This document shows positions 9,687-23,755 of a stretch of DNA of 64,000 nt, in pieces. A model generated the notes under the pieces. That model searched no databases. It saw nothing but the letters and a program-made list of their open reading frames with translations, and was not told the origin of the DNA. Each line of letters begins with the position of its first letter. The stretch's first letter is position 1. The translations under genes were made by a program, and so were the position numbers. The DNA comes from Membranipora membranacea (taxonomy: Eukaryota > Bryozoa > Gymnolaemata > Cheilostomatida > Membraniporidae): the NCBI GenBank assembly GCA_914767715.1, contig OU612067.1:24032162-24096161 (forward strand). The letters are read 5' to 3'.

Positions 9687-12031
9687 ATTAATCCGAGGAT
9701 TCCAATATTCTGGATTTTGAATAAGGCCGATAAGAGCTTGAACTGGTTGGAGTTTGATAAAGATTCGAGAGAGTTTTAATTTTTGATGTTGCCGTATGGC
9801 ATGTTTTTTTTTTAGCAAAAGTGACCCTTATTAAAACTGACGCTGACGGAGAATGAAAAGCCGCAGAGGCAAACGGTTTGCTGATTCGAGATAAGCAGAA
9901 GTTGCTCCTCCTCATGAGGTGAGTTAGAAGCAAATCTATTTTTTGATCTGAGCGAAAAAAAAGCGTGATACCCACCCTTGGTATTATTTTGAAAATTTCA
10001 AGTCAGCTTAATTACCGCCCTATTAATCCGAGGATTCCAATATTCTGGATTTTGAATATGGCCGATAAGAGCTTGAACTGGTTGGAGTTTGATAAAGATT
10101 CGAGAGAGTTTTAATTTTTGATGTTGCCGTATGGCATGTTTTTTTTTTAGCAAAAGTGACCCTAATTAAAACGGACGCTGACGGAGAATGAAAAGCCGCA
10201 GAGGCAAACGGTTTGCTGATTCGAGATAAGCAGAAGTTGCTCCTCCTCATGAGGTGAGTTAGAAGCAAATCTATTTTTTGATCTGAGCGAAAAAAAAGCG
10301 TGATACCCACCCTTGGTATTATTTTGAAAATTTCAAGTCAGCTTAATTACCGCCCTATTAATCGGAGGATTCCAATATTCTGGATTTTGAATAAGGCCGA
10401 TAAGAGCTTGAACTGGTTGGAGTTTGATAAAGATTCGAGAGAGTTTTAATTTTTGATGTTGCCGTATGGCATGTTTTTTTTTTAGCAAAAGTGACCCTAA
10501 TTAAAACGGACGCTGACGGAGAATGAAAAGCCGCAGAGGCAAACGGTTTGCTGATTCGAGATAAGCAGAAGTTGCTCCTCCTCATGAGGTGAGTTAGAAG
10601 CAAATCTATTTTTTGATCTGAGCGAAAAAAAAGCGTGATACCCACCCTTGGTATTATTTTGAAAATTTCAAGTCAGCTTAATTACCGCCCTATTGATCCG
10701 AGGATTCCAATATTCTGGATTTTGAATAAGGCCGATAAGAGCTTGAACTGGTTGGAGTTTGATAAAGATTCGAGAGAGTTTTAATTTTTGATGTTGCCGT
10801 ATGGCATGTTTTTTTTTTAGCAAAAGTGACCCTAATTAAAACGGACGCTGACGGAGAATGAAAAGCCGCAGAGGCAAACGGTTTGCTGATTCGAGATAAG
10901 CAGGAGTTGCTCCTCCTCATGAGGTGAGTTAGAAGCAAATCTATTTTTTGATCTGAGCGAAAAAAAAGCGTGATACCCACCCTTGGTATTATTTTGAAAG
11001 TTTCAAGTCAGCTTAATTACCGCCCTATTGATCCGAGGATTCCAATATTCTGGATTTTGAATAAGGCCGATAAGAGCTTGAACTGGTTGGAGTTTGATAA
11101 AGATTCGAGAGAGTTTTAATTTTTGATGTTGCCGTATGGCATGTTTTTTTTTTAGCAAAAGTGACTCTTATTAAAACGGACGCTGACGGAGAATGAAAAG
11201 CCGCAGAGGCAAATGGTTTGCTGATTCGAGATGAGCAGAAGTTGCTCCTCCTCATGAGGTGAGTTAGAAGCAAATCTATTTTTTGATCTGAGCGAAAAAA
11301 AAGCGTGATACCCACCCTTGGTATTATTTTGAAAATTTCAAGTCAGCTTAATTACCGCCCTATTAATCCGAGGATTCCAATATTCTGGATTTTGAATAAG
11401 GCCGATAAGAGCTTGAACTAGTTGGAGTTTGATAAAGATTCGAGGGAGTTTTAATTTTTGATGTTGCCGTATGGCATGTTTTTTTTTTAGCAAAAGTGAC
11501 CCTTATTAAAACGGACGCTGACGGAGAATGAAAAGCCGCAGAGGCAAACGGTTTGCTGATTCGAGATAAGCAGAAGTTGCTCCTCCTCATGAGGTGAGTT
11601 AGAAGCAAATCTATTTTTTGATCTGAGCGAAAAAAAAGCGTGATACCCACCCTTGGTATTATTTTGAAAATTTCAAGTCAGCTTAATTACCGCCCTATTA
11701 ATCCGAGGATTCCAATATTCTGGATTTTGAATAAGGCCGATAAGAGCTTGAACTGGTTGGAGTTTGATAAAGATTCGAGAGAGTTTTAATTTTTGATGTT
11801 GCCGTATGGCATGTTTTTTTTTTAGCAAAAGTGACCCTAATTAAAACGGACGCTGACGGAGAATGAAAAGCCGCAGAGGCAAACGGTTTGCTGATTCGAG
11901 ATAAGCAGAAGTTGCTCCTCCTCATGAGGTGAGTTAGAAGCAAATCTATTTTTTGATCTGAGCGAAAAAAAAGCGTGATACCCACCCTTGGTATTATTTT
12001 GAAAATTTCAAGTCAGCTTAATTACCGCCCT

Positions 12032-13706
12032 ATTAATCCGAGGATTCCAATATTCTGGATTTTGAATAAGGCCGATAAGAGCTTGAACTGGTTGGAGTTT
12101 GATAAAGATTCGAGAGAGTTTCAATTTTTGATGTTGCCGTATGGCATGTTTTTTTTTTAGCAAAAGTGACCCTTATTAAAACGGACGCTGACGGAGAATG
12201 AAAAGCCGCAGAGGCAAACGGTTTGCTGATTCGAGATAAGCAGAAGTTGCTCCTCCTCATGAGGTGAGTTAGAAGCAAATCTATTTTTTGATCTGAGCGA
12301 AAAAAAAGCGTGATACCCACCCTTGGTATTATTTTGAAAATTTCAAGTCAGCTTAATTACCGCCCTATTAATCCGAGGATTCCAATATTCTGGATTTTGA
12401 ATGAGGCCGATAAGAGCTTGAACTGGTTGGAGTTTGATAAAGATTCGAGAGAGTTTTAATTTTTGATGTTGCCGTATGGCATGTTTTTTTTTTAGCAAAA
12501 GTGACCCTTATTAAAACGGACGCTGACGGAGAATGAAAAGCCGCAGAGGCAAACGGTTTGCTGATTCCAGATAAGCAGAAGTTGCTCCTCCTCATGAGGT
12601 GAGTTAGAAGCAAATCTATTTTTTGATCTGAGCGAAAAAAAAGCGTGATACCCACCCTTGGTCTTATTTTGAAAATTTCAAGTCAGCTTAATTACCGCCC
12701 TATTAATCCGAGGATTCCAATATTCTGGATTTTGAATAAGGCCGATAAGAGCTTGAACTGGTTGGAGTTTGATAAAGATTCGAGAGAGTTTTAATTTTTG
12801 ATGTTGCCGTATGGCATGTTTTTTTTTTAGCAAAAGTGACCCTAATTAAAACGGACGCTGACGGAGAATGAAAAGCCGCAGAGGCAAACGGTTTGCTGAC
12901 TCGAGATAAGCAGAAGTTGCTCCTCCTCATTAGGTGAGTTAGAAGCAAATCTATTTTTTGATCTGAGCGAAAAAAAAGCGTGATACCCACCCTTGGTATT
13001 ATTTTGAAAATTTCAAGTCAGCTTAATTACCGCCCTATTAATCCGAGGATTCCAATATTCTGGATTTTGAATAAGGCCGATAAGAGCTTGAACTGGTTGG
13101 AGTTTGATAAAGATTCGAGAGAGTTTTAATTTTTGATGTTGCCGTATGGCATGTTTTTTTTTTAGCAAAAGTGACCCTTATTAAAACGGACGCTGACGGA
13201 GAATGAAAAGCCGCAGAGGCAAACGGTTTGCTGATTCCAGATAAGCAGAAGTTGCTCCTCCTCATGAGGTGAGTTAGAAGCAAATCTATTTTTTGATCTG
13301 AGCGAAAAAAAAGCGTTATACCCACCCTTGGTATTATTTTGAAAATTTCAAGTCAGCTTAATTACCGCCCTATTAATCCGAGGATTCCAATATTCTGGAT
13401 TTTGAATAAGGCCGATAAGAGCTTGAACTGGTTGGAGTTTGATAAAGATTCAAGAGAGTTTTAATTTTTGATGTTGCCGTATGGCATGTTTTTTTTTTAG
13501 CAAAAGTGACCCTTATTAAAACGGACGCTGACGGAGAATGAAAAGCCGCAGAGGCAAACGGTTTGCTGATTCGAGATAAGCAGAAGTTGCTCCTCCTCAT
13601 GAGGTGAGTTAGAAGCAAATCTATTTTTTGATCTGAGCGAAAAAAAAGCGTGATACCCACCCTTGGTATTATTTTGAAAATTTCAAGTCAGCTTAATTAC
13701 CGCCCT
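12032..13706 (+). repeat. Five-unit block Q, copy 2
   Basis: It repeats all the ordered markers of 7007-8681, including GGTCTT near 12662 and GCGTTATA near 13313. It lacks the GATCGG private change, so that mutation followed the duplication. The marker match stops at the next unit (13707), where block P copy 2 begins, placing a rearrangement joint near 13.7 kb. Confidence 0.88.
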
Positions 13707-15381
13707 ATTAATCCGAGGATTCCAATATTCTGGATTTTGAATAAGGCCGATAAGAGCTTGAACTGGTTGGAGTTTGATAAAGATTCGAGAGAGTTTTAAT
13801 TTTTGATGTTGCCGTATGGCATGTTTTTTTTTTAGCAAAAGTGACCCTTATTAAAACGGACGCTGACGGAGAATGAAAAGCCGCAAAGGCAAATGGTTTG
13901 CTGATTCGAGATGAGCAGAAGTTGCTCCTCCTCATGAGGTGAGTTAGAAGCAAATCTATTTTTTGATCTGAGCGAAAAAAAAGCGTGATACCCACCCTTG
14001 GTATTATTTTGAAAATTTCAAGTCAGCTTAATTACCGCCCTATTAATCCGAGGATTCCAATATTCTGGATTTTGAATAAGGCCGATAAGAGCTTGAACTG
14101 GTTGGAGTTTGATAAAGATTCGAGAGAGTTTTAATTTTTGATGTTGCCGTATGGCATGTTTTTTTTTTAGCAAAAGTGACCCTTATTAAAACGGACGCTG
14201 ACGGAGAATGAAAAGCCGCAGAGGCAAACGGTTTGCTGATTCGAGATAAGCAGAAGTTGCTCCTCCTCATGAGGTGAGTTAGAAGCAAATCTATTTTTTG
14301 ATCTGAGCGAAAAAAAAGCGTGATACCCACCCTTGGTATTATTTTGAAAATTTCAAGTCAGCTTAATTACCGCCCTATTAATCCGAGGATTCCAATATTC
14401 TGGATTTTGAATAAGGCCGATAAGAGCTTGAACTGGTTGGAGTTTGATAAAGATTCGAGAGAGTTTTAATTTTTGATGTTGCCGTATGGCATGTTTTTTT
14501 TTTAGCAAAAGTGACCCTAATTAAAACGGACGCTGACGGAGAATGAAAAGCCGCAGAGGCAAACGGTTTGCTGATTCGAGATAAGCAGAAGTTGCTCCTC
14601 CTCATGAGGTGAGTTAGAAGCAAATCTATTTTTTGATCTGAGCGAAAAAAAAGCGTGATACCCACCCTTGGTATTATTTTGAAAATTTCAAGTCAGCTTA
14701 ATTACCGCCCTATTAATCGGAGGATTCCAATATTCTGGATTTTGAATAAGGCCGATAAGAGCTTGAACTGGTTGGAGTTTGATAAAGATTCGAGAGAGTT
14801 TTAATTTTTGATGTTGCCGTATGGCATGTTTTTTTTTTAGCAAAAGTGACCCTAATTAAAACGGACGCTGACGGAGAATGAAAAGCCGCAGAGGCAAACG
14901 GTTTGCTGATTCGAGATAAGCAGAAGTTGCTCCTCCTCATGAGGTGAGTTAGAAGCAAATCTATTTTTTGATCTGAGCGAAAAAAAAGCGTGATACCCAC
15001 CCTTGGTATTATTTTGAAAATTTCAAGTCAGCTTAATTACCGCCCTATTAATCCGAGGATTCCAATATTCTGGATTTTGAATAAGGCCGATAAGAGCTTG
15101 AACTGGTTGGAGTTTGATAAAGATTCGAGAGAGTTTCAATTTTTGATGTTGCCGTATGGCATGTTTTTTTTTTAGCAAAAGTGACCCTTATTAAAACGGA
15201 CGCTGACGGAGAATGAAAAGCCGCAGAGGCAAACGGTTTGCTGATTCGAGATAAGCAGAAGTTGCTCCTCCTCATGAGGTGAGTTAGAAGCAAATCTATT
15301 TTTTGATCTGAGCGAAAAAAAAGCGTGATACCCACCCTTGGTATTATTTTGAAAATTTCAAGTCAGCTTAATTACCGCCCT
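13707..15381 (+). repeat. Five-unit block P, copy 2
   Basis: It has the same marker order as 5667-7341 at an offset of 24 units. A private CCGCAAAGGC change lies near 13883. The following unit (15382) has GAATGAGG as in block Q but GATTCGAG instead of GATTCCAG, so it looks like a recombinant between a Q-type left half and a consensus right half. Confidence 0.78.
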
Positions 15382-16051
15382 ATTAATCCGAGGATTCCAA
15401 TATTCTGGATTTTGAATGAGGCCGATAAGAGCTTGAACTGGTTGGAGTTTGATAAAGATTCGAGAGAGTTTTAATTTTTGATGTTGCCGTATGGCATGTT
15501 TTTTTTTTAGCAAAAGTGACCCTTATTAAAACGGACGCTGACGGAGAATGAAAAGCCGCAGAGGCAAACGGTTTGCTGATTCGAGATAAGCAGAAGTTGC
15601 TCCTCCTCATGAGGTGAGTTAGAAGCAAATCTATTTTTTGATCTGAGCGAAAAAAAAGCGTGATACCCACCCTTGGTATTATTTTGAAAATTTCAAGTCA
15701 GCTTAATTACCGCCCTATTAATCCGAGGATTCCAATATTCTGGATTTTGAATAAGGCCGATAAGAGCTTGAACTGGTTGGAGTTTGATAAAGATTCGAGA
15801 GAGTTTTAATTTTTGATGTTGCCGTATGGCATGTTTTTTTTTTAGCAAAAGTGACCCTTATTAAAACGGACGCTGACGGAGAATGAAAAGCCGCAGAGGC
15901 AGACGGTTTGCTGATTCGAGATAAGCAGAAGTTACTCCTCCTCATGAGGTGAGTTAGAAGCAAATCTATTTTTTGATCTGAGCGAAAAAAAAGCGTGATA
16001 CCCACCCTTGGTATTATTTTGAAAATTTCAAGTCAGCTTAATTACCGCCCT
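14377..16051 (+). repeat. Five-unit block R, copy 1 (7-unit offset)
   Basis: Order: CCCTAATT (14377), ATCGGAGG plus CCCTAATT (14712), GAGTTTCAAT (15047), GAATGAGG (15382), CAGACGG plus GTTACTCC (15717). The same order is found 2345 bp (seven units) on at 16722-18396, where the fourth unit reads GAACGAGG, a one-base derivative. This block overlaps block P copy 2, which shows successive rounds of segmental duplication. Confidence 0.82.
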
Positions 16052-16721
16052 ATTAATCGGAGGATTCCAATATTCTGGATTTTGAATAAGGCCGATAAGA
16101 GCTTGAACTGGTTGGAGTTTGATAAAGATTCGAGAGAGTTTTAATTTTTGATGTTGCCGTATGGCATGTTTTTTTTTTAGCAAAAGTGACCCTAATTAAA
16201 ACGGACGCTGACGGAGAATGAAAAGCCGCAGAGGCAAACGGTTTGCTGATTCGAGATAAGCAGAAGTTGCTCCTCCTCATGAGGTGAGTTAGAAGCAAAT
16301 CTATTTTTTGATCTGAGCGAAAAAAAAGCGTGATACCCACCCTTGGTATTATTTTGAAAATTTCAAGTCAGCTTAATTACCGCCCTATTAATCCGAGGAT
16401 TCCAATATTCTGGATTTTGAATAAGGCCGATAAGAGCTTGAACTGGTTGGAGTTTGATAAAGATTCGAGAGAGTTTCAATTTTTGATGTTGCCGTATGGC
16501 ATGTTTTTTTTTTAGCAAAAGTGACCCTTATTAAAACGGACGCTGACGGAGAATGAAAAGCCGCAGAGGCAAATGGTTTGCTGATTCGAGATGAGCAGAA
16601 GTTGCTCCTCCTCATGAGGTGAGTTAGAAGCAAATCTATTTTTTGATCTGAGCGAAAAAAAAGCGTGATACCCACCCTTGGTATTATTTTGAAAATTTCA
16701 AGTCAGCTTAATTACCGCCCT

Positions 16722-18396
16722 ATTAATCCGAGGATTCCAATATTCTGGATTTTGAATAAGGCCGATAAGAGCTTGAACTGGTTGGAGTTTGATAAAGATT
16801 CGAGAGAGTTTTAATTTTTGCTGTTGCCGTATGGCATGTTTTTTTTTTAGCAAAAGTGACCCTAATTAAAACGGACGCTGACGGAGAATGAAAAGCCGCA
16901 GAGGCAAACGGTTTGCTGATTCGAGATAAGCAGAAGTTGCTCCTCCTCATGAGGTGAGTTAGAAGCAAATCTATTTTTTGATCTGAGCGAAAAAAAAGCG
17001 TGATACCCACCCTTGGTATTATTTTGAAAATTTCAAGTCAGCTTAATTACCGCCCTATTAATCGGAGGATTCCAATATTCTGGATTTTGAATAAGGCCGA
17101 TAAGAGCTTGAACTGGTTGGAGTTTGATAAAGATTCGAGAGAGTTTTAATTTTTGATGTTGCCGTATGGCATGTTTTTTTTTTAGCAAAAGTGACCCTAA
17201 TTAAAACGGACGCTGACGGAGAATGAAAAGCCGCAGAGGCAAACGGTTTGCTGATTCGAGATAAGCAGAAGTTGCTCCTCCTCATGAGGTGAGTTAGAAG
17301 CAAATCTATTTTTTGATCTGAGCGAAAAAAAAGCGTGATACCCACCCTTGGTATTATTTTGAAAATTTCAAGTCAGCTTAATTACCGCCCTATTAATCCG
17401 AGGATTCCAATATTCTGGATTTTGAATAAGGCCGATAAGAGCTTGAACTGGTTGGAGTTTGATAAAGATTCGAGAGAGTTTCAATTTTTGATGTTGCCGT
17501 ATGGCATGTTTTTTTTTTAGCAAAAGTGACCCTTATTAAAACGGACGCTGACGGAGAATGAAAAGCCGCAGAGGCAAACGGTTTGCTGATTCGAGATAAG
17601 CAGAAGTTGCTCCTCCTCATGAGGTGAGTTAGAAGCAAATCTATTTTTTGATCTGAGCGAAAAAAAAGCGTGATACCCACCCTTGGTATTATTTTGAAAA
17701 TTTCAAGTCAGCTTAATTACCGCCCTATTAATCCGAGGATTCCAATATTCTGGATTTTGAACGAGGCCGATAAGAGCTTGAACTGGTTGGAGTTTGATAA
17801 AGATTCGAGAGAGTTTTAATTTTTGATGTTGCCGTATGGCATGTTTTTTTTTTAGCAAAAGTGACCCTTATTAAAACGGACGCTGACGGAGAATGAAAAG
17901 CCGCAGAGGCAAACGGTTTGCTGATTCGAGATAAGCAGAAGTTGCTCCTCCTCATGAGGTGAGTTAGAAGCAAATCTATTTTTTGATCTGAGCGAAAAAA
18001 AAGCGTGATACCCACCCTTGGTATTATTTTGAAAATTTCAAGTCAGCTTAATTACCGCCCTATTAATCCGAGGATTCCAATATTCTGGATTTTGAATAAG
18101 GCCGATAAGAGCTTGAACTGGTTGGAGTTTGATAAAGATTCGAGAGAGTTTTAATTTTTGATGTTGCCGTATGGCATGTTTTTTTTTTAGCAAAAGTGAC
18201 CCTTATTAAAACGGACGCTGACGGAGAATGAAAAGCCGCAGAGGCAGACGGTTTGCTGATTCGAGATAAGCAGAAGTTACTCCTCCTCATGAGGTGAGTT
18301 AGAAGCAAATCTATTTTTTGATCTGAGCGAAAAAAAAGCGTGATACCCACCCTTGGTATTATTTTGAAAATTTCAAGTCAGCTTAATTACCGCCCT
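16722..18396 (+). repeat. Five-unit block R, copy 2
   Basis: It matches 14377-16051 marker by marker with two private changes: TTTGCTGTTGCC near 16819 and GAACGAGG near 17761. The next unit at 18397 carries both GAGTTTCAAT and GATGAGC, as the unit at 16387 does. Relative to the first copy, one ATCGGAGG unit (16052) is missing before it. Confidence 0.8.
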
Positions 18397-20071
18397 ATTA
18401 ATCCGAGGATTCCAATATTCTGGATTTTGAATAAGGCCGATAAGAGCTTGAACTGGTTGGAGTTTGATAAAGATTCGAGAGAGTTTCAATTTTTGATGTT
18501 GCCGTATGGCATGTTTTTTTTTTAGCAAAAGTGACCCTTATTAAAACGGACGCTGACGGAGAATGAAAAGCCGCAGAGGCAAATGGTTTGCTGATTCGAG
18601 ATGAGCAGAAGTTGCTCCTCCTCATGAGGTGAGTTAGAAGCAAATCTATTTTTTGATCTGAGCGAAAAAAAAGCGTGATACCCACCCTTGGTATTATTTT
18701 GAAAATTTCAAGTCAGCTTAATTACCGCCCTATTAATCCGAGGATTCCAATATTCTGGATTTTGAATAAGGCCGATAAGAGCTTGAACTGGTTGGAGTTT
18801 GATAAAGATTCGAGAGAGTTTTAATTTTTGATGTTGCCGTATGGCATGTTTTTTTTTTAGCAAAAGTGACCCTTATTAAAACGGACGCTGACGGAGAATG
18901 AAAAGCCGCAGAGGCAAACGGTTTGCTGATTCCAGATAAGCAGAAGTTGCTCCTCCTCATGAGGTGAGTTAGAAGCAAATCTATTTTTTGATCTGAGCGA
19001 AAAAAAAGCGTGATACCCACCCTTGGTCTTATTTTGAAAATTTCAAGTCAGCTTAATTACCGCCCTATTAATCCGAGGATTCCAATATTCTGGATTTTGA
19101 ATAAGGCCGATAAGAGCTTGAACTGGTTGGAGTTTGATAAAGATTCGAGAGAGTTTTAATTTTTGATGTTGCCGTATGGCATGTTTTTTTTTTAGCAAAA
19201 GTGACCCTAATTAAAACGGACGCTGACGGAGAATGAAAAGCCGCAGAGGCAAACGGTTTGCTGACTCGAGATAAGCAGAAGTTGCTCCTCCTCATTAGGT
19301 GAGTTAGAAGCAAATCTATTTTTTGATCTGAGCGAAAAAAAAGCGTGATACCCACCCTTGGTATTATTTTGAAAATTTCAAGTCAGCTTAATTACCGCCC
19401 TATTAATCCGAGGATTCCAATATTCTGGATTTTGAATAAGGCCGATAAGAGCTTGAACTGGTTGGAGTTTGATAAAGATTCGAGAGAGTTTTAATTTTTG
19501 ATGTTGCCGTATGGCATGTTTTTTTTTTAGCAAAAGTGACCCTTATTAAAACGGACGCTGACGGAGAATGAAAAGCCGCAGAGGCAAACGGTTTGCTGAT
19601 TCCAGATAAGCAGAAGTTGCTCCTCCTCATGAGGTGAGTTAGAAGCAAATCTATTTTTTGATCTGAGCGAAAAAAAAGCGTTATACCCACCCTTGGTATT
19701 ATTTTGAAAATTTCAAGTCAGCTTAATTACCGCCCTATTATTCCGAGGATTCCAATATTCTGGATTTTGAATAAGGCCGATAAGAGCTTGAACTGGTTGG
19801 AGTTTGATAAAGATTCAAGAGAGTTTTAATTTTTGATGTTGCCGTATGGCATGTTTTTTTTTTAGCAAAAGTGACCCTTATTAAAACGGACGCTGACGGA
19901 GAATGAAAAGCCGCAGAGGCAAACGGTTTGCTGATTCGAGATAAGCAGAAGTTGCTCCTCCTCATGAGGTGAGTTAGAAGCAAATCTATTTTTTGATCTG
20001 AGCGAAAAAAAAGCGTGATACCCACCCTTGGTATTATTTTGAAAATTTCAAGTCAGCTTAATTACCGCCCT
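18397..20071 (+). repeat. Five-unit block Q, copy 3
   Basis: The unit at 18732 keeps GATTCCAG and GGTCTT but lacks GAATGAGG, and the first unit (18397) is a GAGTTTCAAT plus GATGAGC type. The last three units match copies 1 and 2. A private ATTATTCCG lies at the start of the last unit (19737). The left part was therefore replaced by a different unit type, probably by crossover inside the first or second unit. Confidence 0.8.
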
Positions 20072-21411
20072 ATTAATCCGAGGATTCCAATATTCTGGAT
20101 TTTGAATAAGGCCGATAAGAGCTTGAACTGGTTGGAGTTTGATAAAGATTCGAGAGAGTTTTAATTTTTGATGTTGCCGTATGGCATGTTTTTTTTTTAG
20201 CAAAAGTGACCCTAATTAAAACGGACGCTGACGGAGAATGAAAAGCCGCAGAGGCAAACGGTTTGCTGATTCGAGATAAGCAGAAGTTGCTCCTCCTCAT
20301 GAGGTGAGTTAGAAGCAAATCTATTTTTTGATCTGAGCGAAAAAAAAACGTGATACCCACCCTTGGTATTATTTTGAAAATTTCAAGTCAGCTTAATTAC
20401 CGCCCTATTAATCCGAGGATTCCAATATTCTGGATTTTGAATAAGGCCGATAAGAGCTTGAACTGGTTGGAGTTTGATAAAGATTCGAGAGAGTTTTAAT
20501 TTTTGATGTTGCCGTATGGCATGTTTTTTTTTTAGCAAAAGTGACCCTTATTAAAACGGACGCTGACGGAGAATGAAAAGCCGCAGAGGCAAACGGTTTG
20601 CTGATTCGAGATAAGCAGAAGTTGCTCCTCCTCATGAGGTGAGTTAGAAGCAAATCTATTATTTGATCTGAGCGAAAAAAAAGCGTGATACCCACCCTTG
20701 GTATTATTTTGAAAATTTCAAGTCAGCTTAATTACCGCCCTATTAATCCGAGGATTCCAATATTCTGGATTTTGAATAAGGCCGATAAGAGCTTGAACTG
20801 GTTGGAGTTTGATAAAGATTCGAGAGAGTTTTAATTTTTGATGTTGCCGTATGGCATGTTTTTTTTTTAGCAAAAGTGACCCTAATTAAAACGGACGCTG
20901 ACGGAGAATGAAAAGCCGCAGAGGCAAACGGTTTGCTGATTCGAGATAAGCAGAAGTTGCTCCTCCTCATGAGGTGAGTTAGAAGCAAATCTATTTTTTG
21001 ATCTGAGCGAAAAAAAAGCGTGATACCCACCCTTGGTATTATTTTGAAAATTTCAAGTCAGCTTAATTACCGCCCTATTAATCCGAGGATTCCAATATTC
21101 TGGATTTTGAATAAGGCCGATAAGAGCTTGAACTGGTTGGAGTTTGATAAAGATTCGAGAGAGTTTTAATTTTTGATGTTGCCGTATGGCATGTTTTTTT
21201 TTTAGCAAAAGTGACCCTTATTAAAACGGACGCTGACGGAGAATGAAAAGCCGCAGAGGCAGACGGTTTGCTGATTCGAGATAAGCAGAAGTTACTCCTC
21301 CTCATGAGGTGAGTTAGAAGCAAATCTATTTTTTGATCTGAGCGAAAAAAAAGCGTGATACCCACCCTTGGTATTATTTTGAAAATTTCAAGTCAGCTTA
21401 ATTACCGCCCT
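20072..21411 (+). repeat. Four units between block Q copy 3 and the central domain
   Basis: The unit at 20072 has nine A in the A tract through a G-to-A change (AAAACGTG), shared with the unit at 23421. The unit at 20407 has TATTATTTGATC. The unit at 21077 carries CAGACGG plus GTTACTCC, as 15717 and 18062 do, nine units after the latter. Confidence 0.75.
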
Positions 21412-22751
21412 ATTAATCCGAGGATTCCAATGTTCTGGATTTTGAATAAGGCCGATAAGAGCTTGGACTGGTTGGAGTTTGATAAAGATTCGAGAGAGTT
21501 TTAATTTTTGATGTTGCCGTATGGCATGTTTTTTTTTTAGCAAAAGTGACCCTTATTAAAACGGACGCTGACGGAGAATGAAAAGCCGCAGAGGCAAACG
21601 GTTTGCTGATTCGAGACAAGCAGAAGTTGCTCCTCCTCATGAGGTGAGTTAGAAGCAAATCTATTTTTTGATCTGCACGAAAAAAAAGCGTGATACCCAC
21701 CCTTGGTATTATTTTGAAAATTTCAAGTCAGCTTAATTACCGCCCTATTAATCCGAGGATTCCAATATTCTGGATTTTGAATAAGGCCGATAAGAGCTTG
21801 AACTGGTTGGAGTTTGATAAAGATTCGAGAGAGTTTTAATTTTTTATGTTGCCGTATGGCATGTTTTTTTTTTAGCAAAAGTGACCCTAATTAAAACGGA
21901 CGCTGACGGAGAATGAAAAGCCGCAGAGGCAAACGGTTTGCTGATTCGAGATAAGCAGAAGTTGCTCCTCCTCATGAGGTGAGTTAGAAGCAAATCTATC
22001 TTTTGATCTGAGCGAAAAAAAAGCGTGATACCCACCCTTGGTATTATTTTGAAAATTTCAAGTCAGCTTAATTACCGCCCTATTAATCCGAGGATTCCAA
22101 TATTCTGGATTTAGAATAAGGCCGATAAGAGCTTGAACTGGTTGGAGTTTGATAAAGATTCGAGAGAGTTTTAATTTTTGATGTTGCCGTATGGCATGTT
22201 TTTTTTTTAGCAAAAGTGACCCTTATTAAAACGGACGCTGACGGAGAATGAAAAGCCGCAGAGGCAAACGGTTTGCTGATTCGAGATAAGCAGAAGTTGC
22301 TCCTCCTCATGAGGTGAGTTAGAAGCAAATCTATTTTTTGATCTGAGCGAAAAAAAAGCGTGATACCCACCCTTGGTATTATTTTGAAAATTTCAAGTCA
22401 GCTTAATTACCGCCCTATTAATCCGAGGATTCCAATATTCTGGATTTTGAATAAGGCCGATAAGAGCTTGAACTGGTTGGAGTTTGATAAAGATTCGAGA
22501 GAGTTTTAATTTTTGATGTTGCCGTATGGCATGTTTTTTTTTTAGCAAAAGTGACTCTTATTAAAACGGACGCTGACGGAGAATGAAAAGCCGCAGAGGC
22601 AAACGGTTTGCTGATTCGAGATAAGCAGAAGTTGCTCCTCCTCATGAGGTGAGTTAGAAGCAAATCTATTTTTTGATCTGAGCGAAAAAAAAGCGTGATA
22701 CCCACCCTTGGTATTATTTTGAAAATTTCAAGTCAGCTTAATTACCGCCCT

Positions 22752-23755
22752 ATTAATCCGAGGATTCCAATATTCTGGATTTTGAATAAGGCCGATAAGA
22801 GCTTGAACTGGTTGGAGTTTGATAAAGATTCGAGAGAGTTTTAATTTTTGATGTTGCCGTATGGCATGTTTTTTTTTAGCAAAAGTGACCCTAATTAAAA
22901 CGGACGCTGACGGAGAATGAAAAGCTGCAGAGGCAAACGGTTTGCTGATTCGAGATAAGCAGAAGTTGCTCCTCCTCATGAGGTGAGTTAGAAGCAAATC
23001 TATTTTTTGATCTGAGCGAAAAAAAAGCGTGATACCCACCCTTGGTATTATTTTGAAAATTTCAAGTCAGCTTAATTACCGCCCTATTAATCCGAGGATT
23101 CCAATATTCTGGATTTTGAATAAGGCCGATAAGAGCTTGAACTGGTTGGAGTTTGATAAAGATTCGAGAGAGTTTTAATTTTTGATGTTGCCGTATGGCA
23201 TGTTTTTTTTTTAGCAAAAGTGACCCTAATTAAAACGGACGCTGACGGAGAATGAAAAGCTGCAGAGGCAAACGGTTTGCTGATTCGAGATAAGCAGAAG
23301 TTGCTCCTCCTCATGAGGTGAGTTAGAAGCAAATCTATTTTTTGATCTGAGCGAAAAAAAAGCGTGATACCCACCCTTGGTATTATTTTGAAAATTTCAA
23401 GTCAGCTTAATTACCGCCCTATTAATCCGAGGATTCCAATATTCTGGATTTTGAATAAGGCCGATAAGAGCTTGAACTGGTTGGAGTTTGATAAAGATTC
23501 GAGAGAGTTTTAATTTTTGATGTTGCCGTATGGCATGTTTTTTTTTTAGCAAAAGTGACCCTAATTAAAACGGACGCTGACGGAGAATGAAAAGCTGCAG
23601 AGGCAAACGGTTTGCTGATTCGAGATAAGCAGAAGTTGCTCCTCCTCATGAGGTGAGTTAGAAGCAAATCTATTTTTTGATCTGAGCGAAAAAAAAACGT
23701 GATACCCACCCTTGGTATTATTTTGAAAATTTCAAGTCAGCTTAATTACCGCCCT
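22752..23755 (+). repeat. Three-unit cluster with AGCTGCAGAGG
   Basis: Three successive units carry CTGCAG in place of CCGCAG together with CCCTAATT. The first has a T9 tract, the third a nine-A tract. The same CTGCAG change recurs in single units at 27106 and 31126. Adjacent sharing indicates local unit amplification. Confidence 0.8.
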
